A DNA stretch of 64,000 bases. Source: Viola odorata (taxonomy: Eukaryota > Streptophyta > Magnoliopsida > Malpighiales > Violaceae). The position numbers and the translations under genes were made by a program. Numbering within the stretch: position 1 is the first letter of the stretch; every line of letters starts with the position of its first letter. The notes beneath the pieces were generated by a model that worked only from the letters and a program-made list of their open reading frames with translations, was not told the DNA's origin and did no database searches. The stretch covers positions 34,058,836 through 34,122,835 of the forward strand of contig OY829538.1 of assembly GCA_963691705.1 (NCBI GenBank). The letters run 5' to 3'. Of the stretch, positions 33,397-44,701 are shown one piece after another.

Positions 33397-34620
33397 TGAT
33401 ACGATCCTGGTTCCTTAGGATGCGTAACACCAACTGTGATCTTTGTTCAAAGATGGATTTCCTGCGGAATAGATAGAATTGATAGATAACTCAACAAGTA
33501 CGAGCTTAGACCACTAGCTAACCTGTGCTAAGTGCCCTAATCGATTTCAAGTCAAGGGTCTTGAATCGGGTTCTTAGGACTAGACTCAACACTGTGAGAA
33601 TCACACTAAGATAAGCGATACAATAATGCAATTCCAAGATTTACTTGTATAAGACTCAAGTATTGCGGACTCAAGAATAACAAGGTTCAACCAACTTGAA
33701 CAAGGGGCGGAGATTGAAGAGATTAACTCAATTTATCAAATAACAGCCTCCTTTCTAAGGAGGCCAAAAGGATCCTTATATAGGTTACAAAATAACCCTA
33801 ATTCCATAAAAGGAATATTACATAAAGTAGACACCTAACTAATTAATTAAAGAGTCAGAGACTAAATAAATAAAACAGACAAAGACACGCGCGCCAGCTA
33901 CTGATCTGGTGGAACGGACAGGTGCCGACGGCATGAGCCGTTTTCAACAAGAGCAGACAGGCGCGGACTGGCATATGCAATCGGTAACGATAAGCAGAAC
34001 GGACAAGTGCCGTTTTGAGACAATCGGTCAGTCCATTGAAACGGACAAGAGCCGTTTCTGCTGCATCGGGTGGACGCCAAGGCTTGCTCATCAGACAAGG
34101 GTCCCCAACGAGCTCTATCGGCCAGACACCGTTTTCTCCACATCGGACAAGCGGAACGGTCATAGCAAACGGCAACGGATAGATGAAACGGACAGGTGTC
34201 GTTTGAGTGGAACGGTCCAGTGCCATTTGAGTGGAACGGTCCAGTGCCGTTTCTAACGCACGCGACAACGGTAAGTGAATCGGCCAAGTGCTAAAACGGA
34301 TAAGTGCCGATTCACGAAAACTGTCAAGGCAAATCATCATCACACCTTTCCAAGGTTGAATCGACCAGATGCGTGGGGTTCTATCTTCAATTGCAGCTTC
34401 CTCACTTGTCATCCCACACGTTAACTCTTGGAACGGATCGGCTGGTGATAACGGCACCTTGATGCGTGTGTTCGCATCATTCCCTCTTTCTTCGGAAAGA
34501 TTCGTCCTCGAATCTTGCTCAGCATAGTCTGTCCAGGAAAGGTTTCCCATTATATTCTCGCGCCATCTCTTGCGCTTCCAGGCCGATATGCTAGGATCGG
34601 TAGGAGGGTGATTCACATCA
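33397..34620 (-). repeat. 5' LTR of the nested gypsy element
   Basis: On the minus strand it runs from TGATGTGAATC to GGATCGTATCA. A TATA box (CTATATAAG, minus) lies at 33776-33783. The region just inside its start contains a third copy of the pol-tail and polypurine motif (DSRTNLSEERGND), so the LTR appears to have absorbed a coding end. Confidence 0.93.
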
Positions 34621-34643
34621 GGTAGGCCCTTTCAACCGTCGTT

Positions 34644-34653
34644 CCTATAAATT
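34644..34653 (+). promoter_or_regulatory. TATA box of aORF1, element D
   Basis: CCTATAAATT lies 60 bp before the aORF1 start codon and only 23 bp from the end of the nested gypsy element. The equivalent position in element E has CCTATAAATC. Upstream promoter sequence in D has therefore been moved 4.6 kb away. Confidence 0.6.
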
Positions 34654-34712
34654 GTCCTTTTACCGTGCTGATTTTTTCACAATTTTCTTGCATTCTTCTG
34701 GACACTTTCACC

Positions 34713-35096
34713 ATGGATGAACTTACTAGGAATTTTTTGATCTCTAAGGCCCACACTCTGAAGAATCTTACTGAGGCTGATATTGGTTTCTTGGAAACCG
34801 TAATGAGGAAGACCTCTGAGGATACCATGGAGCTTCAAGGGATGACAACCCCTCTCTTGTCCAGGCAGCTCGCAACTTCCTTGGAGGACTTCAACCCCTT
34901 ATAGAGTGTGACAAAGCTAGCCTCCACCGTCTCTCACATCGAGGTGGTGATCACCATGTTGAGGCACAGGAAAGACTTGCTAGGGTGTTGCTTGAAGGGG
35001 ATGAGGGTCTGCTCCTCTGATCTGACCTCCGTTGCGGATGCCCTGAGGGAGATTCCGGTGGTGCCATGGGAGGACGACGTTGGGTCCCCTGCTTGA
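34713..35096 (+). pseudogene. aORF1 of element D (antisense accessory gene 1)
   Basis: Encodes about 126 residues, starting MDELTRNFLISKAHTLKNL, interrupted by one TAG at 34902-34904 where the element E copy has Glu. The rest of the frame is open and aligns along its length with aORF1 of element E (about 60% identical by eye): SKxHTLKNL, KTSEDxxELQGM, LLGCCLKGMRV and the acidic end. It is on the strand opposite to gag-pol. I do not recognise the family. The protein is probably helical and has no membrane segment. An AATAAA signal follows at 35169. Only this one lesion is seen, so decay may be recent. Confidence 0.7.
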
Positions 35097-35168
35097 CCGC
35101 CAGCCGCCGCCTCTTTATTTTCATACTTTCTATGTACGCGCTCAGGCGCTTAGGCCATACAGGCCGTA

Positions 35169-35182
35169 AATAAATAAATAAA
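35169..35182 (+). terminator. Poly(A) signals after aORF1, element D
   Basis: Overlapping AATAAA words follow the sequence GGCCATACAGGCCGT. Element E has GGCCATTAGGCCAT followed by AATAAATAAA at the same place. The shared GGCC...GGCC inverted repeat and signal suggest a conserved 3' end for a separate transcript. Confidence 0.6.
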
Positions 35183-35262
35183 ATGTCCTTTTGGTTATTC
35201 TCCTTTGTTGTCTTCCACTTTTGATATCGTAAGACCTATTGTATTATATGGATGTGGTTGTT

Positions 35263-35279
35263 AGCCCAACCGAAAATGA
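35263..35279. promoter_or_regulatory. Internal copy of the LTR-adjacent 17-bp motif (D)
   Basis: AGCCCAACCGAAAATGA is the same 17 bases that flank the 3' LTRs. It lies between aORF1 and aORF2, as it does in element E at 55797-55813. Confidence 0.7.
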
Positions 35280-35443
35280 CTCTTTTGTGGGACATAGTGT
35301 TGTGGTGCTTGCGCTCATTTTCTGAGAGTTGATAATAAATTTTTTGCTCAACCGTTTCTCATACTTGACTTTCTGCCGTATTCCCAGTGATGGGTGATTG
35401 GGCAGTTTTTTGGCGCCCTTTGATTGGCGCGATTTTCTAGCAG

Positions 35444-35869
35444 GTGTGGATCGGATTCTGTAATTATGATTATTCTTCTCCAGGTGCATTAATTGTCTTC
35501 AAAGGGCATACGAAAAGGCCGGAGTATCTTTTGCCACGGCCTCCTCGTCTTAAGAGACGACTCCCTCGATGCAAGGGTCGTAAAGGGTCAAAGAAGAAGG
35601 TTTCTAAAATGGTTAACGCGTCTTTTGATTTCTATGTGCCCTTTGCACGAAAAGGCGATGAACTATTTCCCTATATTAGTCGCTTTTTGGAAAAAGATTC
35701 CGCCAACACCGTTAAGGAATTGGCTGCTACCGCTAAGGAAGAGTCAAGCTCGTCAGGGATGGTTCGAGGAAAGAGGGTTGACGAGCCTTTCCCTTTTGTT
35801 AATGAAGAGTGGCCGTCTTCGGATGGGGATGACTTCTACTTGCCCTCTTACTGGCTTGACGAGGATTGA
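35444..35869 (+). pseudogene. aORF2 of element D (antisense accessory gene 2)
   Basis: The recognisable part starts near the basic stretch RLKRRLPRCKGRKGSKKK and continues with FYVPFARKGDELFPYISRF, GKRVDEPFPFVNEEWPSSDG and the end YWLDED. It aligns with aORF2 of element E (KGDEPSLPSR, GKRKEEPFPPFSREPSLSDD, SWSEGD). The 5' end with the start codon present in E is not preserved here; the first ATG in the conserved part is at 35609. The protein is small, with a basic N-terminal part and an acidic C-terminal part. No known family. An AATAAA lies at 35915-35920. Confidence 0.6.
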
Positions 35870-36361
35870 GTTCGCACGTTATGTTTCTTTTTGGATGTCG
35901 TATGGCCTTTGATGAATAAAATAATATTCTTTGTTTTCTTTCTTTTGTTACGGTGTCCTCTCATTAGCTCTTTAGCCTTGCTGATGGTTAACACAAACGC
36001 GTTAGCCGTTCCGAAGTAACTGTTCTGCAATTGTTTTGACTTGGTCAAAATTAACCGCTCCGAGTAACTGCTTGATTTTAAATCCTTCTTTAATACGATT
36101 CCATGTGGCCAACTTCCTTTTACACGCGTCCTCGTACGACTGGTGGTTCAGTTAATGCGGTGGCACTTAGTCCTTTAAGAAGGGACCATTTTCTCTTTCT
36201 TGCTCTTTTAGCCCTTGTTTCAAATTTTCTCTCTTCTCTTCTTTCTGCTTTTTCCTGAAGAACTTCTTGCTCATCCGTTGTCTTCCGCCGGCTCGCCTAT
36301 GAATCTTTCCTTTCAAGGTACTCCACTTCATCTTTTCAGATTTTCTGTTCGCTGGTTTATT

Positions 36362-38445
36362 ATGCATAAGACTAGGGCTACTGGGGTTTTTCAGAGACCT
36401 TTAGATCCAGAAATCGAACGAACACCCAGTATTTTTTGCCAGTGAGACGATTCTGAGGGCTGAATTAGAGAGTCACGGTATCACTTTTCCCCCTGGATAT
36501 GTCCTATCGTTCCCGAGGGTGATGTACGGCTTCACGATCCATTATGGGGAAACTATAGACTGGTCTATTTTAAAATGTTCCTTTATGGCTTTCGTTTCCC
36601 AATCCATACTTCACTAGGAAAATTGTTGCGCGAGCATAACCTCAATCCTGCCCAGATAACCCCTTCTGCTTGCGAGATGAAGTGTATTTTTACTCCGTCT
36701 ATCAATTTAATTCGTAAATTCTTTAGCATGAACTATCACAATTGTTTAATCGATATCACCCCGAGGTGGAATGATGCGTTCGTGCAGTCATTCTGGCAGA
36801 GGTTTCGTGGCTTTGAGGAGGTTGTGGCTGACTGGAAGAGCAGTTTCTTCATTCTTGAGCTACCTTCCCGTTTATGGCGCCTGGGCTTTAATCGGGAACT
36901 TATCGGTGCCGTCTGGGTAAACCCAGTGGTTTTATCAAGAGCCAAGTTGGATCAGGCTAACACCTTGCTAGATATAGATACGCCTTACCGCATCCAGGAG
37001 TTCACTTTGTACAGGCTCCTAGCCGAGTGTGTTATGTGTGAGTTTGTCTTCACGTTTTCTCTTTGACTTATTTACTGCTCTAACATGTTTCCTCGTCAGG
37101 AGACGCTGATAGACAGTCATCCGGAGAGGCTAACGCTCCCTTGAACATGGTGCCGCTCCAAACGCTACCAGCCTCTCCCCCCTCTAGGGGCTCCAGCCAT
37201 CGAAGTACTCCACCAAAGAGGGGAAGAACTAAGACAGCCGCAAGGGGAGGGTGTGGCATCTCTACTCGATCCTCTCGCTTTCTTGAGAATTGGCTACCGG
37301 TTCGGCGTGGAGGGATAAATCTGGGTCGGCCCATGACTAGAATAACTGACAGCGACAGCGAGGATACAAATACCGAAGCAGACCTCCATCATGCTTCCTT
37401 ATCTCAACGAAAGAAACTTAGAATAGACGGGTAGGCTACCGGGGTTTCTTCTGACAACGTTAGTGTAGTACCTACCGTGATACCTAACGTTTCTACTGTG
37501 GCGAGTACTTCTCAAGCGGTGAAAGTTGCCGAAGTGCCAACTGTCATTCTTCCTACCGCTACAGATTCCACCCTGCCAGCTAACGCCCCTGATTCTCCAA
37601 TTTCTTGCTGTATTCCAGATGTGACAATAACGACTTCTCATGTGAGTCCGGTTCCTGATCTGTCTCCCAAGGTTCCTCAACGGTTCTTTTTTACTTCTAT
37701 TTCTAAAGTAGGTGCTGGAGATTCTTCTCCGAGCTTGATGGTCAATCTCTCTCCTCAAGGTCCTAAAGGATCCCGTCCTATCGCCTAGATTTGACAGGGC
37801 TTGGAATCAACGGTCTTCGAGCTGCAGGGGTGCCAAACCCTTTCTCAGGAGACAAATTAACATCGCCCTTAATAGAAAAGATGATGAGCTCTTCCCAAGA
37901 GAGAAAAATTTCTGCAACTTTCTGAGAGGGCCCAATACACACGCGTTATGAATGATTCTTTAGATGCCTTCCGCTTTCTGGGCTATACAGTTGAGGCTTA
38001 TGACAACCAACTATGGGATTTTTCTCGTGCTATGTGCGCTCAGAAAGTGCAGCTTGACCGGGCATTAGGTCAAGTGAAGCTGTTAACGCATCTTCAAGAC
38101 GAATCACAAAAAGAGCTGAGCAGAGAGAGATCCAAAGGAAAAGCAAAAATTGAGGTTTTGGAGGCTGAATTAACGAGAGAAAAGAAGAACTTTCTCCTTC
38201 ACGAAGAAATGTTGGCTCGAGACTAGGAGCTTGCTAGGGTTCCGCTAAGGATGGAGTGGTGGAAGAAGAAGGTCATGGAGGCCTTCAATTCTGGATTTGC
38301 AGTCTACTACGAAGGTGATTCCTTTGATCCGGCTAAGATTGCTGACTACACCTCTGCCGTGATGAATAAGATTGACGGAAACAAAGGAAGTTCATTTTCT
38401 CTAGGGGAAAAGGATACAGGTGATGATGATAGCGGTAGCGCGTAG
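36362..38445 (+). pseudogene. aORF3 of element D, Transposase_28-like protein with coiled coil
   Basis: Exon 1 (36362-37037) has YFKMFLYGFRFPIHTSLGKL, LREHNLNPAQITPSA, CLIDITPRWNDAFVQSFW and ELIGAVWVNPVVLS. The pattern of a hydrophobic segment, then LNPxQIxP, is that of the plant family PF04195 (putative gypsy-type transposon protein). Two single-base frameshifts occur near 36435 and 36505. An intron candidate follows (37038-37099). Exon 2 stays in one frame to 38445, with stops at 37432, 37786, 37792 and 38224; it has a Ser/Pro-rich linker (SRFLENWLPVRRGG), then a coiled coil (QKELSRERSKGKAKIEVLEA) and an acidic end. Splicing would join phase 1 ends but create TGA. The start is taken from homology with element E. 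Confidence 0.7.
37038..37099 (+). other. Candidate intron in aORF3, element D
   Basis: GTGAGT at 37038 and CGTCAG ending at 37099 enclose 62 bp of T-rich sequence. Element E has GTAAGT at the same codon and a 66-bp T-rich gap, but its acceptor reads AA. Conserved place and length support a real intron that is damaged in E. Confidence 0.6.
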
Positions 38446-39136
38446 CGATCCCCCCTATCGGATGACTCGAATGCCGCCACAGACTCATAAATCTCCACTT
38501 CAAGTTTGATTTCATTTTCATTTATTCTTCAGGAAATTATACCGTAAGGCCATTAAACACTGTTCATCTTGTAATAACGCAGACGTTATGATACCGTTAT
38601 CATTTCTTTTCTTGAATCTTGAGTTTTGATGTATTTATTGTTAACGCCTTCTCGCGCCTTGCTAGTGCCTTCTCATTATCATAACGTTTCTGGAGACTAC
38701 GTGTCAGAGTTGGTGCTACGTTTTAGAGCATTAAATGTTGCAGACCTCCCCATTAATGCGATCAAAGGGGTCATGATAAGAGAAGACACGTGTCTTTCTT
38801 CTGATGAGGCGTTTGAGGCAAGCACCTCCTAAGGAGTAGTAAGGACTGAATCGTCTCACTGTTTTCAAAAGTTACATCTCTCGCGCGTGTCGTGCCTCTC
38901 TAGCACGCCATTTTGCCATGTGTCGATTGCCCACTGGTCGCGTCTTTTGACCTCTTTAGGGTTATTTATAATGTTCTCCCCGCCTCCTGTTTTCTTTTTT
39001 ATCTCTTTTTCCACTCATCATTTCTTCTAAAAAACAACTTGCGTCACTCTTTCTTCTGCATTTTGGAATTCCTGATGTTTCTTTGGCGAAGGTACACAAA
39101 CCTCTTCCTTCTTACTCTTTTCTTTTTCGTTTAACT
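38446..39136 (+). promoter_or_regulatory. aORF3-aORF4 intergenic region and TATA-like box, element D
   Basis: Non-coding gap between two accessory genes. GTTATTTATAATG (38961-38973) is a TATA-like box about 170 bp before the aORF4 start; element E has GTTATAAAACC at a similar distance. A short ORF (38626-38832) in the gap has no counterpart in E and is not called. Confidence 0.5.
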
Positions 39137-39383
39137 ATGGAAAAAAATTCGTCGTTCTAAAAAATCTATTGAGGAAGAAAAGATTGAAAACACCCCCACT
39201 TCTCTTTACACCTTGCCCATGGTTCATCGTGGGTTAGCCGAGTTCAATGCTTGATTTCTTGTTGGCTACTCGGTTCGAGTTGCTTCTGAGTCACTTCACC
39301 TAACAGCGAACTGCCTGATAATAGTAGGATATTGTATGCCAAATTATTCAATTACAGGTTTCGGCTTCCTCTTAACCCGTTGG
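39137..39383 (+). pseudogene. aORF4 of element D, 5' piece, cut by a retroelement
   Basis: Start codon and N-terminal part of aORF4. The frame has early stops and shifts. Its last codons (FRLPLNPLV in one frame, ending at the target site GTTGG) correspond to YGFQLPINSFIKQLL of element E. Insertion of the 39384-45159 element separates it from the rest of the gene at 45165. Confidence 0.65.
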
Positions 39384-39839
39384 TGATAAAGATATGATTC
39401 GATTATACCCGGGGTAGGAAAAATCTTGGCAATATTCACCTCTGAGGGGGTGGTCCTCGCCGCCGCTACACCTGCAAGGCGCCGGAGGGGGTCCCCGGCG
39501 TAGGTACTCCGACGATCAAGTCAGTATAAGTAGCGAAATATAAGGGGTATGTAGGAGTAGTAGTGAGAGAGAGTAGAGAGAGAGAGTCCTCCTCCTTTTC
39601 TACCTAGGAGGGGGTATTTATAGGATATTTGGTCGGGAGTGCTGTCTTGGGATGTCAATACTTATGGCGTACCGGGTGTGGGAATAAGCGCCATATCGTG
39701 TTGGATGGGGCCCCCCCGCTGATGTCGACCACCCCCCGGTAGCAGGACTAGCAAGAGGCCAGGCGGGCCCTACAGTAGCTGAAGATGACGCACCCCCTGC
39801 CCGGACTAAAATGCCCTGGGGGTATATCAATTGTTATCA
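39384..39839 (-). repeat. 3' LTR of the non-autonomous element
   Basis: TGATAAAG to GTTATCA. It contains the hairpin (39480-39500), a GAGAGAGA-rich stretch (39565-39590) and a minus-strand TATA box near 39614-39622. It is followed by TAAGCCCAACTG. Confidence 0.93.
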
Positions 39840-40169
39840 TAAGCCCAACTGAAAATGAGCCCGAGTGTTTACCAAGGGCTTCATTCTCGACTTCTAGAGG
39901 AGTAGTATTTCCTTCACGACGCGGTAGGTTCATGAGGATTTTCGAGTTTCTCTGACTCTTCTGGCATTCAAGCAATGTATTTTCATTCCCGATATCTATC
40001 AGAACTCGGTATCTTTGTACCAGATATACGACAGCAAAGCAGGCAACGCGAACCGAACGCTTTCGAGAACTATTGGCCACAGAAAGGATGTCGACCAAGT
40101 TGATAGCGGTGATGTCGTGGCGATAACGCTGGTCATAAACCAGAACTGATAATTCTGGCGATAAGCCAG

Positions 40170-40556
40170 AACTAATAACGCTGACGGCGAACCCGAACAG
40201 ATAGCGCTGACGGTGAACCCGAACAGATAACGTTGACGGTAACCCGAACAGATAACACTGACGGCGAACCCGAACAGATAACGCTGACGGTGAACCCGAA
40301 CAGATAACGCTGACGGTAACCTGAACAGATAACGCTGACGGTGACCCGAACAGATAACGCTGACGGTGAACCCGAACAGATAACGCTAACGGCGAACCCG
40401 AACAGATAACGCTGACGGCGAACCCGAACAGATAACGCTGACGGCGAACCCGAACAGATAACACTGACAGCGAACCCGAACAGATAACACTGACGGTGAA
40501 CCCGAACAGATAACGCTGACGGTGAACCCGAACAGATAACACTGACGGGGACGCAA
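40170..40556. repeat. 26-bp tandem array
   Basis: About 15 units of 24-26 bp built on CCCGAACAGATAACGCTGAC followed by GGTGAA or GGCGAA. The minus-strand ORF through it (repeating VICSGSPSALSVRVHRQ) is a product of the repeat, not a gene. Confidence 0.92.
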
Positions 40557-41019
40557 CACTGTAGCAAAGCAATGTCATAGCTTGCTGATGAAGATGGTGT
40601 CATCACGAGACCACCATGTAGTCAGCCAAATCATGGGCAGATAATAATAACAAGGTATTCTTCTTGATATCGCGACATGACTAAGAATGCACATTTCAGC
40701 ACTGGGAAGGAGATGTCACAAATAAGATGGTGTACCATTGCTCCCATCACTGAGAATGTATTCCCTCGCTAATGACAAAAGATACCCCGTAGGCAGTAAT
40801 AAATTCTTGCGTAATCTCGCTGCCTTTGTGGGCGTTAGTCTCTTCGCTATTTCGATATTTCATCGACTTTCCTGCGCATTCTCAAATGTTGTCTTGCCAG
40901 GTTAGTAAAAATAACATGTAATGACAAGTACTAGTTACCCTTAGAAGCTTTCACCCGCGCATATCGGGGTGTTGTTGATGTCACTTTTTCCATCCAAGCT
41001 CGTTGGATCCAGCTTTGCT

Positions 41020-41222
41020 GTAAGCCGCCTGCAATATTGACGCGGCTTTACGCCATAAGCTACCTACAATTTGTGCGGTTTTAAGCCATAGCTACCTGCA
41101 ATATTTTCGTGGTTTTACGCTGCTCGGAGCTACCTACAATATTGACGCGGTTTACACTATAGGCCACCTACAAATTGTGCGGTTTTATGCCGTAGCTACC
41201 CGCAATATTGCACGCTTTCACA
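41020..41222. repeat. ~60-bp GCGG-TTTTA repeat block
   Basis: Alternating units with CTACCTACAATATTGACGCG and CTACCTACAATTTGTGCGG. The same type of block occurs in element E at 54850-55035, at a comparable distance from the 3' LTR, which ties the two elements together. Confidence 0.75.
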
Positions 41223-41789
41223 TTCCCCAAGATTTCAATCTGTACTCCACTTGAGTACCTGCATTGTTAGCTGTACAAATACACTAACAGTAACAGAGTT
41301 TGCTAACTTCGGTTAGCTTCCTCTAAGAAGGGGAAAATGATAATCATAAAGGTGATAGCGATACCTTAGGGGAATAAACAAGGAACTCGGCCGTTGTTTA
41401 ATTCCCGCTCCACTCCTTGCCTTTACGAAGGAGAATGACATGTCGTTGGAGACCTTTTTCGGTGATGAGAGACTGACCTCATGACATTATGAGGGCTCTT
41501 CAAACGGGGTAGATATTCACCTACCAGATAATATTCTAAATTATCATTTATCTCACCCACCGTCATGATAAATGACCAGATATAAAGCAGGACTAGGCTG
41601 CAATCAGTGGCGTCACTTTGAGGCTCAATCGTGCCTGCTAAACGCCGATATCTCACTTAGATGTCTTCATGAGAATTATAGCCCTTTAAACTATCTTCAA
41701 ATCGAGCTATTATCTAGGAAATTCCGAGCACGTATGAATAAGATACGATTTTTTCCGTTAACTCAATATATGCGGAAACTTCAGCTAAC

Positions 41790-44060
41790 GCGGAGGCAGC
41801 TGATAACATGGAGGAAGCTCTTATCGCTGAGGAAGCTCATAACACGGAGGAAGCTCCTAACACGGAGGAAGCTCCTATCACGGAGGAAGCCCCTATCACG
41901 GAGGCAGCCCCTATCACGGAGGAAGCTCCTATCACGGAGGAAGCTCCTATCGCGGAGGAAGCTCCTATCGCGGAGGAAGCTCCTATCACGGAGGAAGCCC
42001 CTATCACGGAGGCAGCCCCTATCACGGAGGAAGCTCATAACACGGAGGAAGCCCCTATCACGGAGGAAGCCCCTATCACGGAGGAAGCTCCTATCACGGA
42101 GGCAGCCCCTATCACGGAGGAAGCTCATAACACGGAGGAAGCTCCTATCACGGAGGAATCCCCTATCACGGAGGAAGCTCCTAACACGGAGGCAGCCCCT
42201 ATCACGGAGGAAGCTCATAACACGGAGGAAGCTCCTATCAAGGAGGAATCCCCTATCACGGAGGAATCCCCTATCACGGAGGAAGCTCCTATCACGGAGG
42301 CAGCTCCTAACACGGAGGAAGCTCATAACACGGAGGAAGCTCCTATCGCGGAGGAAGCCCCTATCACGGAGGAAGCTCCTAACACGGAGGAAGCTCCTAT
42401 CACGGAGGCAGCTCCTAACACGGAGGAAGCTCATATCACGGAGGAAGCTCCTATCACGGAGGAAGCCCCTATCACGGAGGAAGCCCCTATCACGGAGGAA
42501 GCCCCTATCACGGAGGCAGCCCCTATCACGGAGGAAGCTCATAACACGGAGGAAGCCCCTATCACGGAGGAAGCCCATATCACGGAGGAAGCTCCTATCA
42601 CGGAGGCAGCTCCTAACACGGAGGAAGCTCATAACACGGAGGAAGCTCCTATCGCGGAGGAAGCCCCTATCACGGAGGAAGCTCCTAACACGGAGGAAGC
42701 TCCTATCACGGAGGCAGCTCCTAATACGGAGGAAGCTCATAACACGGAGGAAGCTCCTATCACGCAGGAAGCTCCTATCACGGAGGAAGCTCCTATCACG
42801 GAGGCAGCCCCTATCACCGAGGAAGCTCCTATCACGGAGGAAGCTCCTATCACGGAGGAAGCTCATAACATGGAGGAAGCTCCTACACGGAGGCAGCCCC
42901 TATCACGGCGGAAGCTCATAACACGGAGGAAGCTCCTATCAGGGAGGAAGCCCCTATCACGGAGGAAGCTCCTATCATGGAGGAAGCTCCTATCACGGAG
43001 GCAGCCCCTATCACGGAGGAAGCTCATAACACGGAGCAAGCTCCTATCACGGAGGAAGCCCCTATCACGGAGGCAGCTCCTAACACGGAGGAAGCTCATA
43101 ACACGGAGGAAGCTCCTATCGCGGAGGAAGCCCCTATCACGGAGGAAGCTCCTAACACGGAGGAAGCTCCTAATACGGAGGAAGCTCATAACACGGAGGA
43201 AGCTCCTATCACGGAGGAAGCCCCTATCACGGAGGAAGCTCCTATCACGGAGGCAGCTCCTAACACGGAGGAAGCTCATAACACGGAGGAAGCTCCTATC
43301 GCGGAGGAAGCCCCTATCACGGAGGAAGCTCCTAACACGGAGGAAGCTCCTATCACGGAGGCAGCTCCTAATACGGAGGAAGCTCATAACACGGAGGAAG
43401 CTCCTATCACGGAGGAAGCTCCTATCACGGAGGAAGCTCCTATCGCGGAGGCAGCCCCTATCACGGAGGAAGCTCCTATGACGGAGGAAGCTCCTATCAC
43501 GGAGGAAGCTCATAACATGGAGGAAGCTCCTATACGGAGGCAGCCCCTATCACGGCGGAAGCTCATAACACGGAGGAAGCTCCTATCACGGAGGAAGCCC
43601 CTATCACGGAGGAAGCTCCTATCATGGAGGAAGCTCCTATCACGGAGGCAGCCCCTATCATGGAGGAAGCTCATAACACGGAGCAAGCTCCTATCACGGA
43701 GGAAGCCCCTATCACGGAGGCAGCTCCTAACACGGTGGAAGCTCATAACACGGAGGAAGCTCCTATCGCGGAGGAAGCCCCTATCACGGAGGAAGCTCCT
43801 AACACGGAGGAAGCTCCTAATACGGAGGAAGCTCATAACATGGAGGAAGCTCCTATCACGGAGGAAGCCCCTATCACGGAGGAAGCCCCTATCACGGAGG
43901 CAGCCCCTATCACGGAGGAAGCTCATAACACGGAGGAAGCTCCTATCACAGAGGAAGCTCATAACACGGAGGAAGCTCCTAGCACGGAGGAAGCTCCTAG
44001 CACGGAGGAAGCTCCTATCACGGAGGAAGCCCCTATCACGGAGGCATCCCTTATCACGGT
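41790..44060. repeat. 18-bp satellite array (GGAGGAAGCTCCTATCAC)
   Basis: About 126 units of 18 bp. Variants such as GGAGGCAGCCCCTATCAC, GGAGGAAGCTCATAACAC and GGAGGAAGCTCCTAACAC are arranged in longer recurring patterns. A block of about 647 bp is repeated (from 42882 and from 43529). GGAG and CTCC within each unit are inverted repeats around GAAG. Since 18 is a multiple of three and no unit contains a stop, several frames stay open for hundreds of codons: repeating EEAPIT (41808-43481), RRKLLS, and RDRSFL on the minus strand. I read these as artefacts. Confidence 0.95.
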
Positions 44061-44681
44061 TTCGTCTTTTTCCCAGAAGCTCACATGTCATGCTTTAAAA
44101 TATATATGATTGCTTCACAAATTGCCATTATAATTAATTTGGCACAACTTACTATTCATCTTCTCCTTTCCAGCAACATTTGCTATCGGAGTACGTGCCT
44201 CAAACAAGATGATGATGATCCCAGTAAAATCAAATGAGAAGATAATTAATGACAGTGAGCACAACAAGATGATTTGTTCCATAATCATACTCGGTAGTGA
44301 TTGGCCGCCTCAGGTTGAAGAAATGAGGATGGGTCTCTAAATTCAAAACCCATTTTCCAAAAGTAAAATGATCCTTGGCAGAGATCTTGATTTTGACGAA
44401 GATAATCATGACTTCTCTCCCTCTTTTTCTTTCTTTTTTTTCAGATCTGGTTTTTCTTTTGAACAAATAACAATAAATTCTTGGATCCCTATTTTCCAGA
44501 TCTGATTTTTTTTGCCTTCTAACAATAGAATGACCATTCAAACTCATATCATCGGATCCAGGCTAAAACCACATGGTGAACCCATTACCAGAAAAACCAG
44601 CGGCGGCAATGGAAAATAATAAACATGTATATGGAGAGGAGAGCCTTCAGATCTCAAGGAACTCACTTGACGATCTAAATA
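44061..44681 (-). other. Leader of the non-autonomous element
   Basis: Non-coding sequence between the 18-bp array and the PBS. No gene seen; the 105-codon minus ORF has no motif. Confidence 0.5.
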
Positions 44682-44699
44682 CTCTCAATGAAAGCACCA
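44682..44699 (-). promoter_or_regulatory. PBS of the non-autonomous element
   Basis: TGGTGCTTTCATTGAGAG on the minus strand, two bases from the LTR, identical to the PBS at 291-308. Confidence 0.85.
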
Positions 44700-44701
44700 T
44701 T

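Larger units (their letters stand above)
30003..34620 (-). mobile_element. Non-autonomous Ty3/gypsy element with two LTRs and TSD GGTAG
   Basis: Two LTRs of 1224 bp (30003-31226 and 33397-34620) flank 2170 bp. GGTAG occurs at 29998-30002 and 34621-34625, a perfect 5-bp target duplication. By eye the LTRs differ at about 16 of 1224 positions, so the insertion is fairly young. Inside, read on the minus strand, are a PBS, a gag domain joined to the tail of pol, and a polypurine tract. Protease, RT, RNase H and integrase are missing. It landed between the 3' LTR of element D and the promoter of aORF1. Confidence 0.95.

Noticed and set aside
39748..40578. 276-codon minus-strand ORF, SVICSGSP repeats
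   Set aside because: Product of the 26-bp array.
41572..44109. ORFs of 449, 557, 361, 373 and 216 codons with repeating hexapeptides
   Set aside because: All arise from an 18-bp tandem repeat without stop codons; frames on both strands are open at once, and no unique domain is attached.
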